From Microbulbifer agarilyticus (GTDB lineage: Bacteria; Pseudomonadota; Gammaproteobacteria; Pseudomonadales; Cellvibrionaceae), in assembly GCF_020171345.1 (NCBI RefSeq), contig NZ_JAIUZM010000003.1:186001-250000 (forward strand): DNA of 64,000 nt, read 5' to 3'. The translations under genes were made by a program, and so were the position numbers. Position 1 is the first letter of the stretch. Each line of letters starts with the position of its first letter. The notes beneath the pieces were generated by a model that saw only the letters and a list, made by a program, of their open reading frames with translations, made no database searches and was not told where the DNA came from. This document shows positions 51,087 through 59,717 of the stretch, one piece after another.

Positions 51087-52220
51087 TTATTTGGCGTCTT
51101 TCATAAACGCGAGCGTTTCGCGAATCGGCGTAAATATGTCGCGCGCGAGCTGTCGGCTCCGCGCCGGAGACCAGCCCTCAACGGGGTCGGGCAGCTCGTC
51201 ATTGTCCTTAAATGGCATCTCCAGGGTCAGGGCCAGGGTGCGGAACTGATGGCCACACCAGTTGGTGCCAACGGTCATGTTGGCTTCACCGGGTTTATCG
51301 ATTGGGTAGCCCTGTGCTGTTTGGAAGTCGGGGCTGGCCTTAACGAAGGAGTCTTTGAAGAGTAATTCCAGTGCCGCGTGCTTTTCGTCGTAGCCGGGGA
51401 TCCCTTCACAAGCGGCGACAAAGTTAAAAGGCAGCGCCTCGTCGCCATGAATGTCGAGGAAAATATCGCCGCCGGTTGCGAGCATCCGTTCGCGCACCAG
51501 GAAAACCTCAGGGCTTTTCTCCATGCTGGGCGATTGCCATTCGCGGTTGAGGTTGGCACCGGCCGCATTCGTACGCAGATGGCCGCGTACACTGCCGTCC
51601 GGGTTCATATTCGGTACAACGTAAAACACTGTGTCCTGCAGTAGCTGCAGTGCGGCGGGGTTGGCCTCATCCAGCAGTGTTTCCAGGAAGCCCTCCACAA
51701 ACCATTCGGCCATGGTTTCGCCGGGGTGCTGGCGGGCAATCATCCATACCTTGTTACTTGCTTTTTCCGCATCACCAATGGTCAGCAGTGTCATGTCGCG
51801 ACCATCGAGGGTGAGTCCAAGCGTCTCTACCTGCACGCGATCATCAGCTTGGACCCATGCCAGCAGGTCGAGGTGGCGCTCCCAGGAATAGGGTGCGAAG
51901 TAGGCCAGGTAGATCGCTGGTTGATCCAGCTCAACGGTAAAGTCGAGCACCTTGCCATCGTATTGTGCGTCAATGCGGAACCAGTGATGGCGATCGTAGG
52001 AGGCGCATACCCGGTAGTCTTCCCATCCTTCCGGGTATGCGGCCTTGCCGGCGTTATTGATACGCAGCGCATACTTTTTGCCAATATCCCCTTCAAGACG
52101 AAAGTGGAACCATTGGTAGAAGTCAGACGCGTTGTCGATCCGAATGGCGAGCTCAATGGGATCGCTATTTTTATCGATGACTTTGATGTTGCCGCTGTCA
52201 AAAGCGCTGCTGATATGCAT
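51087..52220 (-). CDS. M14-family zinc carboxypeptidase (cytosolic carboxypeptidase-like)
   Basis: A 377-residue protein. An N-terminal beta-sandwich domain (about 1-125; ASDFYQWFHFRLEG) precedes the M14 catalytic domain. Zinc ligands His-Glu are in ARQHPGETMAEW and the third His in DIHGDEALP; catalytic Glu is in TLEMPF; substrate residues PNMNPDGSVRGHLR and NLNREW are also present. This layout is that of the CCP/AGBL (M14D) branch, whose eukaryotic members remove C-terminal Glu from tubulin; bacterial substrates are unknown. No signal peptide, so cytoplasmic. First gene of an operon with the exported M28 peptidase. Confidence 0.9.
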   Translation of the reverse strand: MHISSAFDSGNIKVIDKNSDPIELAIRIDNASDFYQWFHFRLEGDIGKKYALRINNAGKAAYPEGWEDYRVCASYDRHHWFRIDAQYDGKVLDFTVELDQPAIYLAYFAPYSWERHLDLLAWVQADDRVQVETLGLTLDGRDMTLLTIGDAEKASNKVWMIARQHPGETMAEWFVEGFLETLLDEANPAALQLLQDTVFYVVPNMNPDGSVRGHLRTNAAGANLNREWQSPSMEKSPEVFLVRERMLATGGDIFLDIHGDEALPFNFVAACEGIPGYDEKHAALELLFKDSFVKASPDFQTAQGYPIDKPGEANMTVGTNWCGHQFRTLALTLEMPFKDNDELPDPVEGWSPARSRQLARDIFTPIRETLAFMKDAK

Positions 52221-52461
52221 GGATAAGCTCCATTGTGATTTTGTTCTGGCCTGTCCCCAAGTGCAGGTGAGTGCGGTCAGGGCATGGCTGTGGATCCAGT
52301 GAGCTGAAGGATACAGCTTTGGAGTCGAGGATCAGGATAGTTCAATACAACTTGGGAAAAACCTCTGCCGAGGCTTGGTTATCGAGCATAAAATATCGAA
52401 ATGGCGCGGTAAACCTGATGGGAAATGTAGCGCGGGTGTGACTTGTAAGGGCGTGAAAATT

Positions 52462-52494
52462 AAAAAGGCGCGACGCTCTTGCGAACGCCGCGCC
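52462..52494 (-). terminator. Minus-strand intrinsic terminator
   Basis: On the minus strand a GGCGCG/CGCGCC stem (52467-52472 with 52489-52494) with weaker inner pairing is followed by TTTTTAATTTT. It is about 290 bases beyond the SYLF gene stop, so it ends either a long 3' UTR of that gene or a separate small RNA. Confidence 0.6.
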
Positions 52495-52663
52495 TCTGCC
52501 ATTCCCTGGCGGCACCTGCTGAGACTACTGCTCCCTGAAATTTCTGGCGTCGGACCGAAGACGACTTCTCACTGCCCTGGTCAATGCTCGGCGCGAACCA
52601 CTAACGCGCCATCAGAAATATTGTACTGCTCCCTGACATCCCTCAGCAGGTGCTGTTTAAAGT

Positions 52664-52695
52664 TTAGGCAGCTATCGGTGCTCGGTGCTGCCTAA
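52664..52695. repeat. Inverted repeat TTAGGCAGC-N14-GCTGCCTAA
   Basis: Perfect 9-base arms (52664-52672 and 52687-52695) with a 14-base loop. It shares its TTAGGC core and its 14-base spacing with the next inverted repeat. No T-tract follows on either strand. Confidence 0.7.
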
Positions 52696-52733
52696 GTGAT
52701 CAACTTGGCGCGGATTCGGTTATCTCTTTGATG

Positions 52734-52761
52734 GTTAGGCCATATATACAGGTTGCCTAAC
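52734..52761. repeat. Inverted repeat GTTAGGC-N14-GCCTAAC
   Basis: Perfect 7-base arms (52734-52740 and 52755-52761) with a 14-base loop, 26 bases past the SYLF gene stop on the minus strand. The arms match the GTTRRRY and RYYYAAC patterns of integron attC ends but in the opposite order, so this is not an attC site. Confidence 0.7.
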
Positions 52762-52786
52762 AGAGAATCCCGCGGAATTGATTGGA

Positions 52787-53368
52787 TTAATTGAGTGCGC
52801 GATCTTTCCAGTATTTGGTGCCTTTAAGGGTGGCCTGCAAAGCAATGCCGCTTTCGGTCAGCTGGTACACACGCATGCCGTCAACCACTACTTCGCCACC
52901 GACCGCGGCGCCTTTATCCTGTGCCTTGGCCGCGGCATCCGCATGGCCACCGAAAGACCAGCCACTCTCGACAAAGCGATCCATCACTTCCGGTGAATCA
53001 AACACAAACAGTGCACGGAAATCCTTTACCCCGAAGCCAAGGCCGACACCGACTTCGCCCATCTTCATATAGGTGCGCTTGCCGCCGTTGTTTACCGCAA
53101 CGCCATAGCCGGTTGAGGCGCTGGCGAGTAACAGGTTCACGTTCACGTTGCTGAACACCGCGTAGCCGGGCGCCTGTGCCAGCTCGCCGCGTAATTCGGG
53201 TTGTAAGCGGTAGAGTTCATCCAGGACTTGGCGCTCGGTTTGCTGGATGTGGCGGCGCTGGTCGTCGCCGGTCTGACCGGGGGCTGCACAAGCGGTAATC
53301 AGTACAATCTGGGCCGCGACGAACAGTTGGGCCAATGGGCGAAGAATAGTGCGCGCAAAATGCGTCAT
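52787..53368 (-). CDS. SYLF-domain (Ysc84-type) lipoprotein
   Basis: A 193-residue protein. Signal sequence with lipobox ITAC (Cys27), then a SYLF lipid-binding domain: APGYAVFSNVNVNLLLASAS, a Gly-rich VGVGLGFGVKDFRALFVFD and a final strand segment YQLTESGIALQATLKGTKYW. SYLF proteins bind phosphoinositides in eukaryotes; bacterial ones are outer-membrane or periplasmic proteins of unclear role. It is divergent from the lipoprotein gene at 53635. Confidence 0.85.
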   Translation of the reverse strand: MTHFARTILRPLAQLFVAAQIVLITACAAPGQTGDDQRRHIQQTERQVLDELYRLQPELRGELAQAPGYAVFSNVNVNLLLASASTGYGVAVNNGGKRTYMKMGEVGVGLGFGVKDFRALFVFDSPEVMDRFVESGWSFGGHADAAAKAQDKGAAVGGEVVVDGMRVYQLTESGIALQATLKGTKYWKDRALN

Positions 53369-53634
53369 GTGAGCTCTCCAATGTACCGGAACACTGCCGG
53401 ATAAATGTGCCGAAATAGGCGGTCAACAAATGCCGCGGCGTATGATGTTGCAAAACTTCATGCCCAGAATACCGATGATGCCTCGTTATGCCTGCGACCT
53501 AGTGCACAAAGAGCGAATTGGCGCCACTTTCAGCTGGTTCATTAAATCGGGTATTCTTGCGCCCACTGTTATGCGCTGTTTATGCGCAATTCCGCCGGGA
53601 AGTGATTTGCCGGCATTTTCTAGAGGATAAAACC

Positions 53635-54153
53635 ATGAACCGATCCCTGAAACGCGGCCTGGCCGCATCCTGCCTGCTGACGATGGTGATGAACCTGACC
53701 GCGTGCGGATACTTCCTGTACCCAGAGCGCAAGGGGCAGAGTGGCGGTCGTGTGGATCCGGTGGTAGTGATTCTGGATGGCGCGGCGCTGCTGTTCGGTA
53801 TTCTGCCGGGTATCGTTGCGTTTGCGGTGGATTTCACCAACGGCACCATTTACCTGCCATCCGGTGGTTCTTCCGCGATCGATCGTCACATTAGCTCTGC
53901 CGACGACGGCCAGTTGAACGGCGCTGATGGTGAGGCGTTGGGTAAGCCGGTAATCGACCAGAATGGTCAGGCTTGGGTTGAATTGCCGCTGGAAGCGGTA
54001 GATGGCGCGGCCAATGGTGATGAGCTGGCCCAGGTGAGTGCGGCTATCCGCCAATACACCGGTCGCGAAGTTAGCGTTACCGATGTGGTTTGGGTGCGCG
54101 ACCTGGCCGCGCTGCAACAGGCCCGTAGCGAGCAGTTCGCCGCAGCCCACTAA
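53635..54153 (+). CDS. Conserved lipoprotein with an internal membrane-like segment
   Basis: A 172-residue exported protein. The signal peptide ends LTAC (Cys24), followed by GYFLYPERKGQ and a conserved-looking DPVVVILDGAALLFGILPG segment and AFAVDFTNGTIYLPSGGS. This resembles a small family of gammaproteobacterial lipoproteins (YceK/YidQ-like) having a YPERRGQ motif; function unknown. The ATG at 53635 follows AGAGGA by about 8 bases; the open frame upstream to 53518 lacks a signal peptide. The C-terminal half (about 90-172) is acidic and soluble. Confidence 0.75.
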   Translation: MNRSLKRGLAASCLLTMVMNLTACGYFLYPERKGQSGGRVDPVVVILDGAALLFGILPGIVAFAVDFTNGTIYLPSGGSSAIDRHISSADDGQLNGADGEALGKPVIDQNGQAWVELPLEAVDGAANGDELAQVSAAIRQYTGREVSVTDVVWVRDLAALQQARSEQFAAAH

Positions 54154-54210
54154 GACGCCTTCCCAGGCTGTTATTGTGTTATCACGAACCGGTGTTTGCC
54201 TGTGGCAATC

Positions 54211-55200
54211 ATGACAGGCGCTAAGTCTGCCCCTGTTCTGTCTTCGACCGGTTCGGTTCCGCGCGAAGTCCTGATGCGTCGCTACGCCCAGGATTTCGCT
54301 GCGCCCTCTGCCTGCCTGCCGTTTCTCAAGGTCCCCGATATCGTGCATATGGGGCTGAACAAGCTGGAACCCCAGGCCTGGATCACATCCTGCCCAACGT
54401 TGCCGCACTACCTGAACAGCAAGACCGCCGCGTACCACCGGCTGGGTGAGAAGGTGTATGCGCAGCTGCCCGAGTCCTTGCCTGCCCAGCGGGAGCTGGC
54501 GGAGCTGTTGTTCCGGCATCTTGTGCAGGATCACTCAGGCTATGCCCGTACCGCCACCGGAGCCCTCACTTGGCGGGGCGATTCCGCTCAATTGCACTGG
54601 CCCGGTGTCGAGTCCGCACTGGCCAGTACTTCGCCGTTGCGCCATGCCGGCTGTTGGATTGCCGACGATGTCTGCCTACTGTTGCCGGGCGAGGGTGGCT
54701 ACCGACTGGTAGCGGCTTATCTGGCGGCGCCCAGTTACTGGCGGCTGGAAGAAAAGATCGGCAGGCCGCTGAATCAGATCCACGCCCCGGTGCCGGGCTT
54801 TCAACATAAGCTGGCGGGGCAAATGGCGCGCTTCTTTGACCACCTGAAGCCCGAGTACCCCGTGTGGCGCAGCAACTGGTCGGTGGTGGATTCTCCCGCG
54901 TTGTTGCAGCGCGGAGAGGACACGGTGAGTTTGGAGGAAGCTGAGGGGGTTGGGTCAGAACAGTCGCTATACCTGCGTATTGAGCGGCAATCGCTGCGCC
55001 GGTTACCGGATACCGGTGCGGTGGTCTTTACCATTCGTGTCATGACCAACCCACTGGAAGATCTGCTGGCGATTGAGGGTGGTCTGGGTGCCCTGGCGGC
55101 TGCGGTTGCCCAGATGTCCCCGGAGGAGGGGCGCTACAAGTCGCTCGCGCCCCTGTTGCCGTCACTGCAACGCTTTTTCTCCCGCCACCTCGAGGCCTAG
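54211..55200 (+). CDS. DUF3445 protein (haem-dependent oxidative N-demethylase family)
   Basis: A 329-residue protein with segments characteristic of DUF3445: PDIVHMGLNKLEPQAWI, DDVCLLLPGEGGYRLVAAYL, IGRPLNQIHAPVPGF, WRSNWSVVD and LRIERQSLRRLPDTGAVVF. The family includes dimethylamine-oxidising haem proteins (HODM), but most bacterial members have unknown substrates. No signal peptide. The ATG at 54211 is chosen for lack of anything better (TTG 54196 and GTG 54202 are in frame; no clear Shine-Dalgarno). It lies 57 bases after the lipoprotein gene and converges on an AraC-family gene. Confidence 0.8.
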   Translation: MTGAKSAPVLSSTGSVPREVLMRRYAQDFAAPSACLPFLKVPDIVHMGLNKLEPQAWITSCPTLPHYLNSKTAAYHRLGEKVYAQLPESLPAQRELAELLFRHLVQDHSGYARTATGALTWRGDSAQLHWPGVESALASTSPLRHAGCWIADDVCLLLPGEGGYRLVAAYLAAPSYWRLEEKIGRPLNQIHAPVPGFQHKLAGQMARFFDHLKPEYPVWRSNWSVVDSPALLQRGEDTVSLEEAEGVGSEQSLYLRIERQSLRRLPDTGAVVFTIRVMTNPLEDLLAIEGGLGALAAAVAQMSPEEGRYKSLAPLLPSLQRFFSRHLEA

Positions 55201-55268
55201 TTGGCCTGAGGTCGGTGCCGGCCCAATTCTGCCCCTTATTTCTTATTCGTGAGCCCTACTCCTGTGTC

Positions 55269-56258
55269 CTAATCCTGGGCTTTAAAGTTCTTAGGTGAGA
55301 GCCCCGTCCAGCGCCGGAAAGCCTTGCCGAAGGCACTCTCGTCGCAGTAACCCAGTGCCGCCGCGATATCCACGTTGGTCTTCTGTCCCTCGCGTAACCA
55401 CTGACAGGCGTAGTGGCTGCGCACTTCGTCTTGGATCGCGCGGAAGCTGGCGTTTTCCTCGAGCAGTTTTCTTCCCAGGTGCCGGGGGCTGATGCACAGC
55501 CGTGCGGCAACTTGCTCGCGGCTGAGCTGGGGTTCCTGTTGTAGCAGGTGTGCCACGCGCAGTTGCAGGCTTTTGCTGGTCAGGGCTTTTAGTAGGGCAT
55601 CGGCTTCCGGTTTGAGGCGTGCCATTACCTGGCGATCCGCGGCGACCAGGGGAATCTCAAGATCCTGAGCGCGCAGGCGGATACCCGAGACTCCGGCATT
55701 AAACTGCACGGGTGCCTGCAGGACTTGCTGATACTGTTGCTGTACCGCGAGTGACGGCGTCGGGTAGGCAAATTGAACACTCTGAGGCTGGAATTCCCGT
55801 CCGGTCATTGCCCGTGACTGAGAGAGTAGGGTGGAGAGTACGGTCTCCACGCGCAGGCGGGCACAGCGCAGATAGTTGGGGTGATAGCAGACATCCACGT
55901 AATAGCTGCTGCGGCGCAATTCAAACTGGCCGCCTTCGCCCAGTAGTGGATGGTAAACCAGCAGTTGGTCGATGGCGGCGCCAAGGTTTTTTTGGGTCAT
56001 CAGCAGGTAGCCCACCAGTCCCATTTGGCTGCCCTGCATCGCCTGCCCAAGGCGGACTCCAAGTAGTGGGTCGGGGTGGGCCTCCTGTACGGCAAGCCAG
56101 ATTTCCTCTTGCACCTGCATAGGTACCCGTTCTTCCTCGTTAATGGCGGCCAGCAAGTCCTGTGCGGTACCCGGTAGTGTCAGGTTTAGCTGCCCCAGCG
56201 CGCTTAGAATCGCGCGTGTGTAGCTTAATGTGACGGTTCTAGTATCTGCGGTGTTCAA
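55269..56258 (-). CDS. AraC-family transcriptional regulator, divergent from the FMO operon
   Basis: A 329-residue regulator with an N-terminal Arabinose_bd-type domain (about 10-195; LGVRLGQAMQGSQMGLVGYL) and a C-terminal AraC DNA-binding domain (about 230-325), helix-turn-helix SREQVAARLCISPRHLGRKL and NVDIAAALGYCDESAFGKAF, ending RWTGLSPKNF. A TTG start at 56258 gives the family N-terminus; no ATG is available upstream. Divergent by 162 bases from the monooxygenase operon, which it probably controls. Confidence 0.85.
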   Translation of the reverse strand: MNTADTRTVTLSYTRAILSALGQLNLTLPGTAQDLLAAINEEERVPMQVQEEIWLAVQEAHPDPLLGVRLGQAMQGSQMGLVGYLLMTQKNLGAAIDQLLVYHPLLGEGGQFELRRSSYYVDVCYHPNYLRCARLRVETVLSTLLSQSRAMTGREFQPQSVQFAYPTPSLAVQQQYQQVLQAPVQFNAGVSGIRLRAQDLEIPLVAADRQVMARLKPEADALLKALTSKSLQLRVAHLLQQEPQLSREQVAARLCISPRHLGRKLLEENASFRAIQDEVRSHYACQWLREGQKTNVDIAAALGYCDESAFGKAFRRWTGLSPKNFKAQD

Positions 56259-56420
56259 AATGGCTGTCCGAAATTAACCAGAGAGTGCCCGATTATGACG
56301 ACGGCCAATCCGGATGTCACGTTATATTCACTTTGAATGAAAAACGGAATGTCCACCCCCCTGGTGCCGGGCACCAGAAAGGGCTTCCAGTGGCGAATCC
56401 AGCTAAGTGAGAAAAGAATA

Positions 56421-57767
56421 ATGAAACCCTACGCAGTGATTGGCGCTGGTCCTATGGGGCTTTGCACGGTACGCAACCTGATCAAGCACGGCATTCCCTG
56501 TGTGGGGTTCGAGATCCACAGCGAGGTGGGGGGCTTGTGGGATATCGATAGTCCCACCAGCACCATGTACGAATCGGCCCACCTGATCTCTTCCAAGCGC
56601 ATGACCGAGTTCGCCGAATTTCCGATGGGCGACGACGTCGCGCTGTTCCCGCATCATCGCGAAATGAAAGCTTACTTTCAGGCCTACGCGCGGGAATTCG
56701 ATCTGTATCGCCACTATGAGTTTGAAACGGAGGTGGTGCGTTGTGAACGGGAAGGGGACGACTGGCACATTACTACCCGCAGCCAGGGCCAGGAGCAGAC
56801 TCGGGTGTTTGGCGGGCTGTTGATTGCCAACGGCACCCTGCATCACCCCAACATGCCGAAGTTACCTGGCGAATTCAGTGGCGAACTGCTCCACTCTGCC
56901 GATTACCGCGATCCCGCCATTTTCGAGGGCAAACGCGTGTTGCTGGTTGGCTGTGGCAACAGCGGTGCGGATATTGCGGTGGATGCGGCCCACCGCGCAA
57001 AAGACGTGGATATCAGCCTGCGCCGTGGCTACTACTTTCTGCCTAAATTCATCGGCGGCAAGGCGACCGACGCGCTGGGTGGCAAGATCAAGTTGCCGCG
57101 CTTTATCCAGCAGCGGATTAGCGCGGCCATCTCCAAGCTGATGCTGGGAACGCCAGAGCAGTACGGTCTACCCAAGCCCGACTACAAGATGTTCGAATCT
57201 CACCCGGTGATCAATTCTCTGATTCTGCACCACATCGGTCACGGCGATATCCATGTGCGCAAGGATATCGCCGCAGTGGAGGGGAGCAGCGTCACCTTCG
57301 TCGATGGTACTAGCGCTGACTACGACATGATCGTGATGGCCACCGGCTACAAGCTGCACTATCCGTTTATCGATCGCGCCCATCTGAACTGGGAATCCTT
57401 CGCCCCCCGTATGTATCTCAACGTGTTCCACCCGGAATACGACAACCTGTTCTTGATGGGCATGGTGGAGGCTGCAGGTCTCGGCTGGGAAGGTCGCAAT
57501 CGCCAAGCGGAAATGGTCGCACTGTACATTCGCCAGCTGGCGGAGGGGGCCGGGTCGGCGCGCGAGTTGCAATCGGTAAAACAAGCGCAGGCTGGTCAAC
57601 GTGCGGATGGCGGGATGAAGTATCTCAATCTCGAACGCATGGCCTACTACGTGCACAAGGATACGTACCTGAACGCCATGGCCGAGCATACGGAGGATCT
57701 GCGCAAGGATTACAAAAGTTTTGACGCGGCAGTGAGCCTCGACGCTACCCCGATTCCTGCAAAATAA
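56421..57767 (+). CDS. FAD-dependent flavin-containing monooxygenase (FMO/BVMO type)
   Basis: A 448-residue flavoprotein. FAD site AVIGAGPMGLCTVRN at residues 5-19, GFEIHSEVGGLWD, then the NADPH site VLLVGCGNSGADIAVDAA, and MIVMATGYKLHYPFID (the FMO ATG motif). Catalyses NADPH-dependent oxygenation of a soft nucleophile or ketone; substrate unknown. First gene of a three-gene operon with two short-chain-type dehydrogenases, an arrangement recalling alkane- or acyl-modifying operons such as mymA in mycobacteria. ATG at 56421 with GAGAAAAG upstream; longer in-frame starts from 56337 lack the expected N-terminus. Confidence 0.9.
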   Translation: MKPYAVIGAGPMGLCTVRNLIKHGIPCVGFEIHSEVGGLWDIDSPTSTMYESAHLISSKRMTEFAEFPMGDDVALFPHHREMKAYFQAYAREFDLYRHYEFETEVVRCEREGDDWHITTRSQGQEQTRVFGGLLIANGTLHHPNMPKLPGEFSGELLHSADYRDPAIFEGKRVLLVGCGNSGADIAVDAAHRAKDVDISLRRGYYFLPKFIGGKATDALGGKIKLPRFIQQRISAAISKLMLGTPEQYGLPKPDYKMFESHPVINSLILHHIGHGDIHVRKDIAAVEGSSVTFVDGTSADYDMIVMATGYKLHYPFIDRAHLNWESFAPRMYLNVFHPEYDNLFLMGMVEAAGLGWEGRNRQAEMVALYIRQLAEGAGSARELQSVKQAQAGQRADGGMKYLNLERMAYYVHKDTYLNAMAEHTEDLRKDYKSFDAAVSLDATPIPAK

Positions 57768-57776
57768 GAGCACAAC

Positions 57777-58805
57777 ATGACAGAGAAGCGGGTTTTAATT
57801 ACCGGTGCAGCCGGTTATGTCGGACATCTTTTGGGGGAATCCCTGAGTAAACACATGTCCGTGGTGGGGGTTGATGTCGCGCATCGGGAAGCCTGTTTCC
57901 CGATCTTTAACATGGATATCTGCGACGAGGCACTGGTTGAATTGATCCGGGCAGAGCGCGTTACCCATGTGGTGCACCTGGCGTCGGTGATGTCGGCCGG
58001 GCGCGACCGGGCGCGGGAATATCAAATTGATGTTGAGGGCACGCGCAATGTGTTGAACGCGTGCGTGCGTGCCGGGGTTACGCACTTTACCCTGACCAGT
58101 AGTGGCGCGGCTTACGGTTACCATGCGGATAATCCTGCCTGGCTGCAGGAAAATGACCCCCTGCGCGGAAATCCAGAATTTGGCTATTCCGATCACAAGC
58201 GTTTGGTTGAAGAAATGCTGGCGGAGTATCGCCAGAATCATCCTGAACTTGAACAGCTGATTTTTCGCCCGTGTTCCATCATTGGTGCCACCACCAACAG
58301 CAAAATCAGTGCGCTGTTTTCCGGGCACAGCATTCTCGACCCGGGTGCACACAATTCTCCCTTCGTGTTCATCTGGGATCAGGATGTGGTCGGCGCGATC
58401 GAATACGGTGTTACCCGCGATGCAGCGGGCATCTATAACCTAGCGGGTGACGGTGCCCTGACACCGGCAGAAATTGCGCGGTTGCTGAATAAGCCCTTGC
58501 GCCGTCCTCCCGTCTGGTTCTTGAAGGCCCTGCTGGCGATAAGCTTTGGCCTGCGCCTGGGTGATACGCACCCCGCGCAGGTGCGCTTTCTGCAATATCG
58601 GCCGGTGCTGCTCAATACACGCTTGAAATCAGAGCTTGGTTATCAGCCACAGAAAACTTCCGCACAGGCCTTTGCCTTTTTCGCCGAGCACGCTCTGGGC
58701 CAGAAAGTGGATCTCAGCGATGCCGAAATTACCTACTGCTCTGATTTATCGAGCAATAATGAGGGTGCTCAGCGGGCGGCAACGAATGAGGGGGCGGTAG
58801 TATGA
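57777..58805 (+). CDS. NAD-dependent epimerase/dehydratase (extended SDR)
   Basis: A 342-residue extended short-chain dehydrogenase. Rossmann motif ITGAAGYVGHLLGE (GxxGxxG) at residues 8-21, HLASVMSAG, and catalytic YSDHK (Tyr-x-x-x-Lys) after SSGAAYG. It acts on a nucleotide sugar or similar hydroxyl-bearing substrate. Nine bases after the monooxygenase and overlapping the next gene by 4 bases (ATGA), so translation is coupled. Confidence 0.88.
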   Translation: MTEKRVLITGAAGYVGHLLGESLSKHMSVVGVDVAHREACFPIFNMDICDEALVELIRAERVTHVVHLASVMSAGRDRAREYQIDVEGTRNVLNACVRAGVTHFTLTSSGAAYGYHADNPAWLQENDPLRGNPEFGYSDHKRLVEEMLAEYRQNHPELEQLIFRPCSIIGATTNSKISALFSGHSILDPGAHNSPFVFIWDQDVVGAIEYGVTRDAAGIYNLAGDGALTPAEIARLLNKPLRRPPVWFLKALLAISFGLRLGDTHPAQVRFLQYRPVLLNTRLKSELGYQPQKTSAQAFAFFAEHALGQKVDLSDAEITYCSDLSSNNEGAQRAATNEGAVV

Positions 58806-59683
58806 AAGAGTTATTTGCCAAGCGCGTAAATCGGGAACGCGTTGCCGTCGTCACTGGTGCAGCGGGTGGTCTCGGTTGGGCAATGGTGCAGGGTTTGGCA
58901 CAGCGCGCGCAAGCTGCCTCGGTCGCATTGCGACTGGTGCTGGTAGATGTGAACCAAGATGCCCTGCGCCAGCGCGCCACAGAGCTGGTACAGCCGCTGG
59001 TGAGTATCGATGTCCATGTGGCGGACCTGTCGGCGGAAGCATCGGTTGCCCAGCTGGGTGAGACGTTGCGCGATGCGTATCCTCAGGTGGATCTGCTGAT
59101 CAATAACGCGGGCATTACCCACCGCAGCCTTTCTGCGCAAACCAGTAATGCCGTTATTCGGCGGGTGATGGCTGTGGATTATCACGCGCCCGTTGAGCTG
59201 GCCCAGGGGTTGCTTGCGCCGCTCACCGCAGCAGGCGGTTGCGTGGTGAATATCAGCTCGATGGCGGGTTGGATGCCCGTTCTTGGTCGCGCGGGCTACT
59301 GTGCGGCGAAGAGTGCCTTGCACCAGTACTTCGAGACCTTTCGCGAAGAGGTACGCGAAGACGGCGTGTCTGTGCTGATGGTGTATCCCAGCTTTGTAGC
59401 GACCGACATTGATGCCAATGCACTCTCCGGTGATGGTGGGCGTGCGCAGCATGCCCAGAGTACGGTTGGCCAGGTGCGCAGTGCCGACTGGATGGCCGGG
59501 CGTATTCTGGATGCGCTGGCTGCGGGCAAGGAGCGCTTGTTCCCGCGAGACAAATCGCTGTTCGGAGCCTACCTGTATAAATTAGCTCCGCGCCTGTTCC
59601 TGCGACAAATGGTGAAGAACTTTCGTGTGGAGCTGGAAGCGGGGCGCAAGCTGGCGCGCCAGTCCGAGTTGCCGCAGAACTGA
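58802..59683 (+). CDS. Short-chain dehydrogenase/reductase (classical SDR)
   Basis: A 293-residue classical SDR. TGAAGGLGWAM cofactor motif near residue 18, NNAGITHRSL, ISSMAGWMP with catalytic Ser, and YCAAKSAL with Tyr-Lys. A C-terminal segment (RLFLRQMVKNFRVEL) resembles that of membrane-associated SDRs acting on long-chain alcohols or aldehydes. Third gene of the FMO operon; 4-base overlap with its neighbour. Probably interconverts an alcohol and a carbonyl made by the monooxygenase. Confidence 0.88.
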   Translation: MKELFAKRVNRERVAVVTGAAGGLGWAMVQGLAQRAQAASVALRLVLVDVNQDALRQRATELVQPLVSIDVHVADLSAEASVAQLGETLRDAYPQVDLLINNAGITHRSLSAQTSNAVIRRVMAVDYHAPVELAQGLLAPLTAAGGCVVNISSMAGWMPVLGRAGYCAAKSALHQYFETFREEVREDGVSVLMVYPSFVATDIDANALSGDGGRAQHAQSTVGQVRSADWMAGRILDALAAGKERLFPRDKSLFGAYLYKLAPRLFLRQMVKNFRVELEAGRKLARQSELPQN

Positions 59684-59717
59684 TTCTGCCAAGGTTCTGG
59701 ACTGGCTTTCGATCTAC

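Larger units (their letters stand above)
52221..52786. other. Gene-free region with several inverted repeats
   Basis: About 565 bases between the M14 peptidase and the SYLF gene (both minus strand). It contains a minus-strand terminator (52462-52494) and two inverted repeats sharing a TTAGGC core (52664-52695, 52734-52761). The longest ORF (52375-52695, plus strand) runs through both hairpins and looks like chance. The promoter of the M14-M28 operon should also lie here. Confidence 0.55.

Noticed and set aside
52375..52695. 106-codon plus-strand ORF between the M14 and SYLF genes
   Set aside because: It runs through a minus-strand terminator and an inverted repeat and its translation has no domain-like pattern.
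52690..52761. Integron attC site
   Set aside because: GTTAGGC and GCCTAAC resemble attC ends but are in the wrong order for an attC hairpin; the GCCTAAG-to-GTTAGGC alternative (about 51 bases) lacks the AAC end and internal L boxes. No integrase is present.
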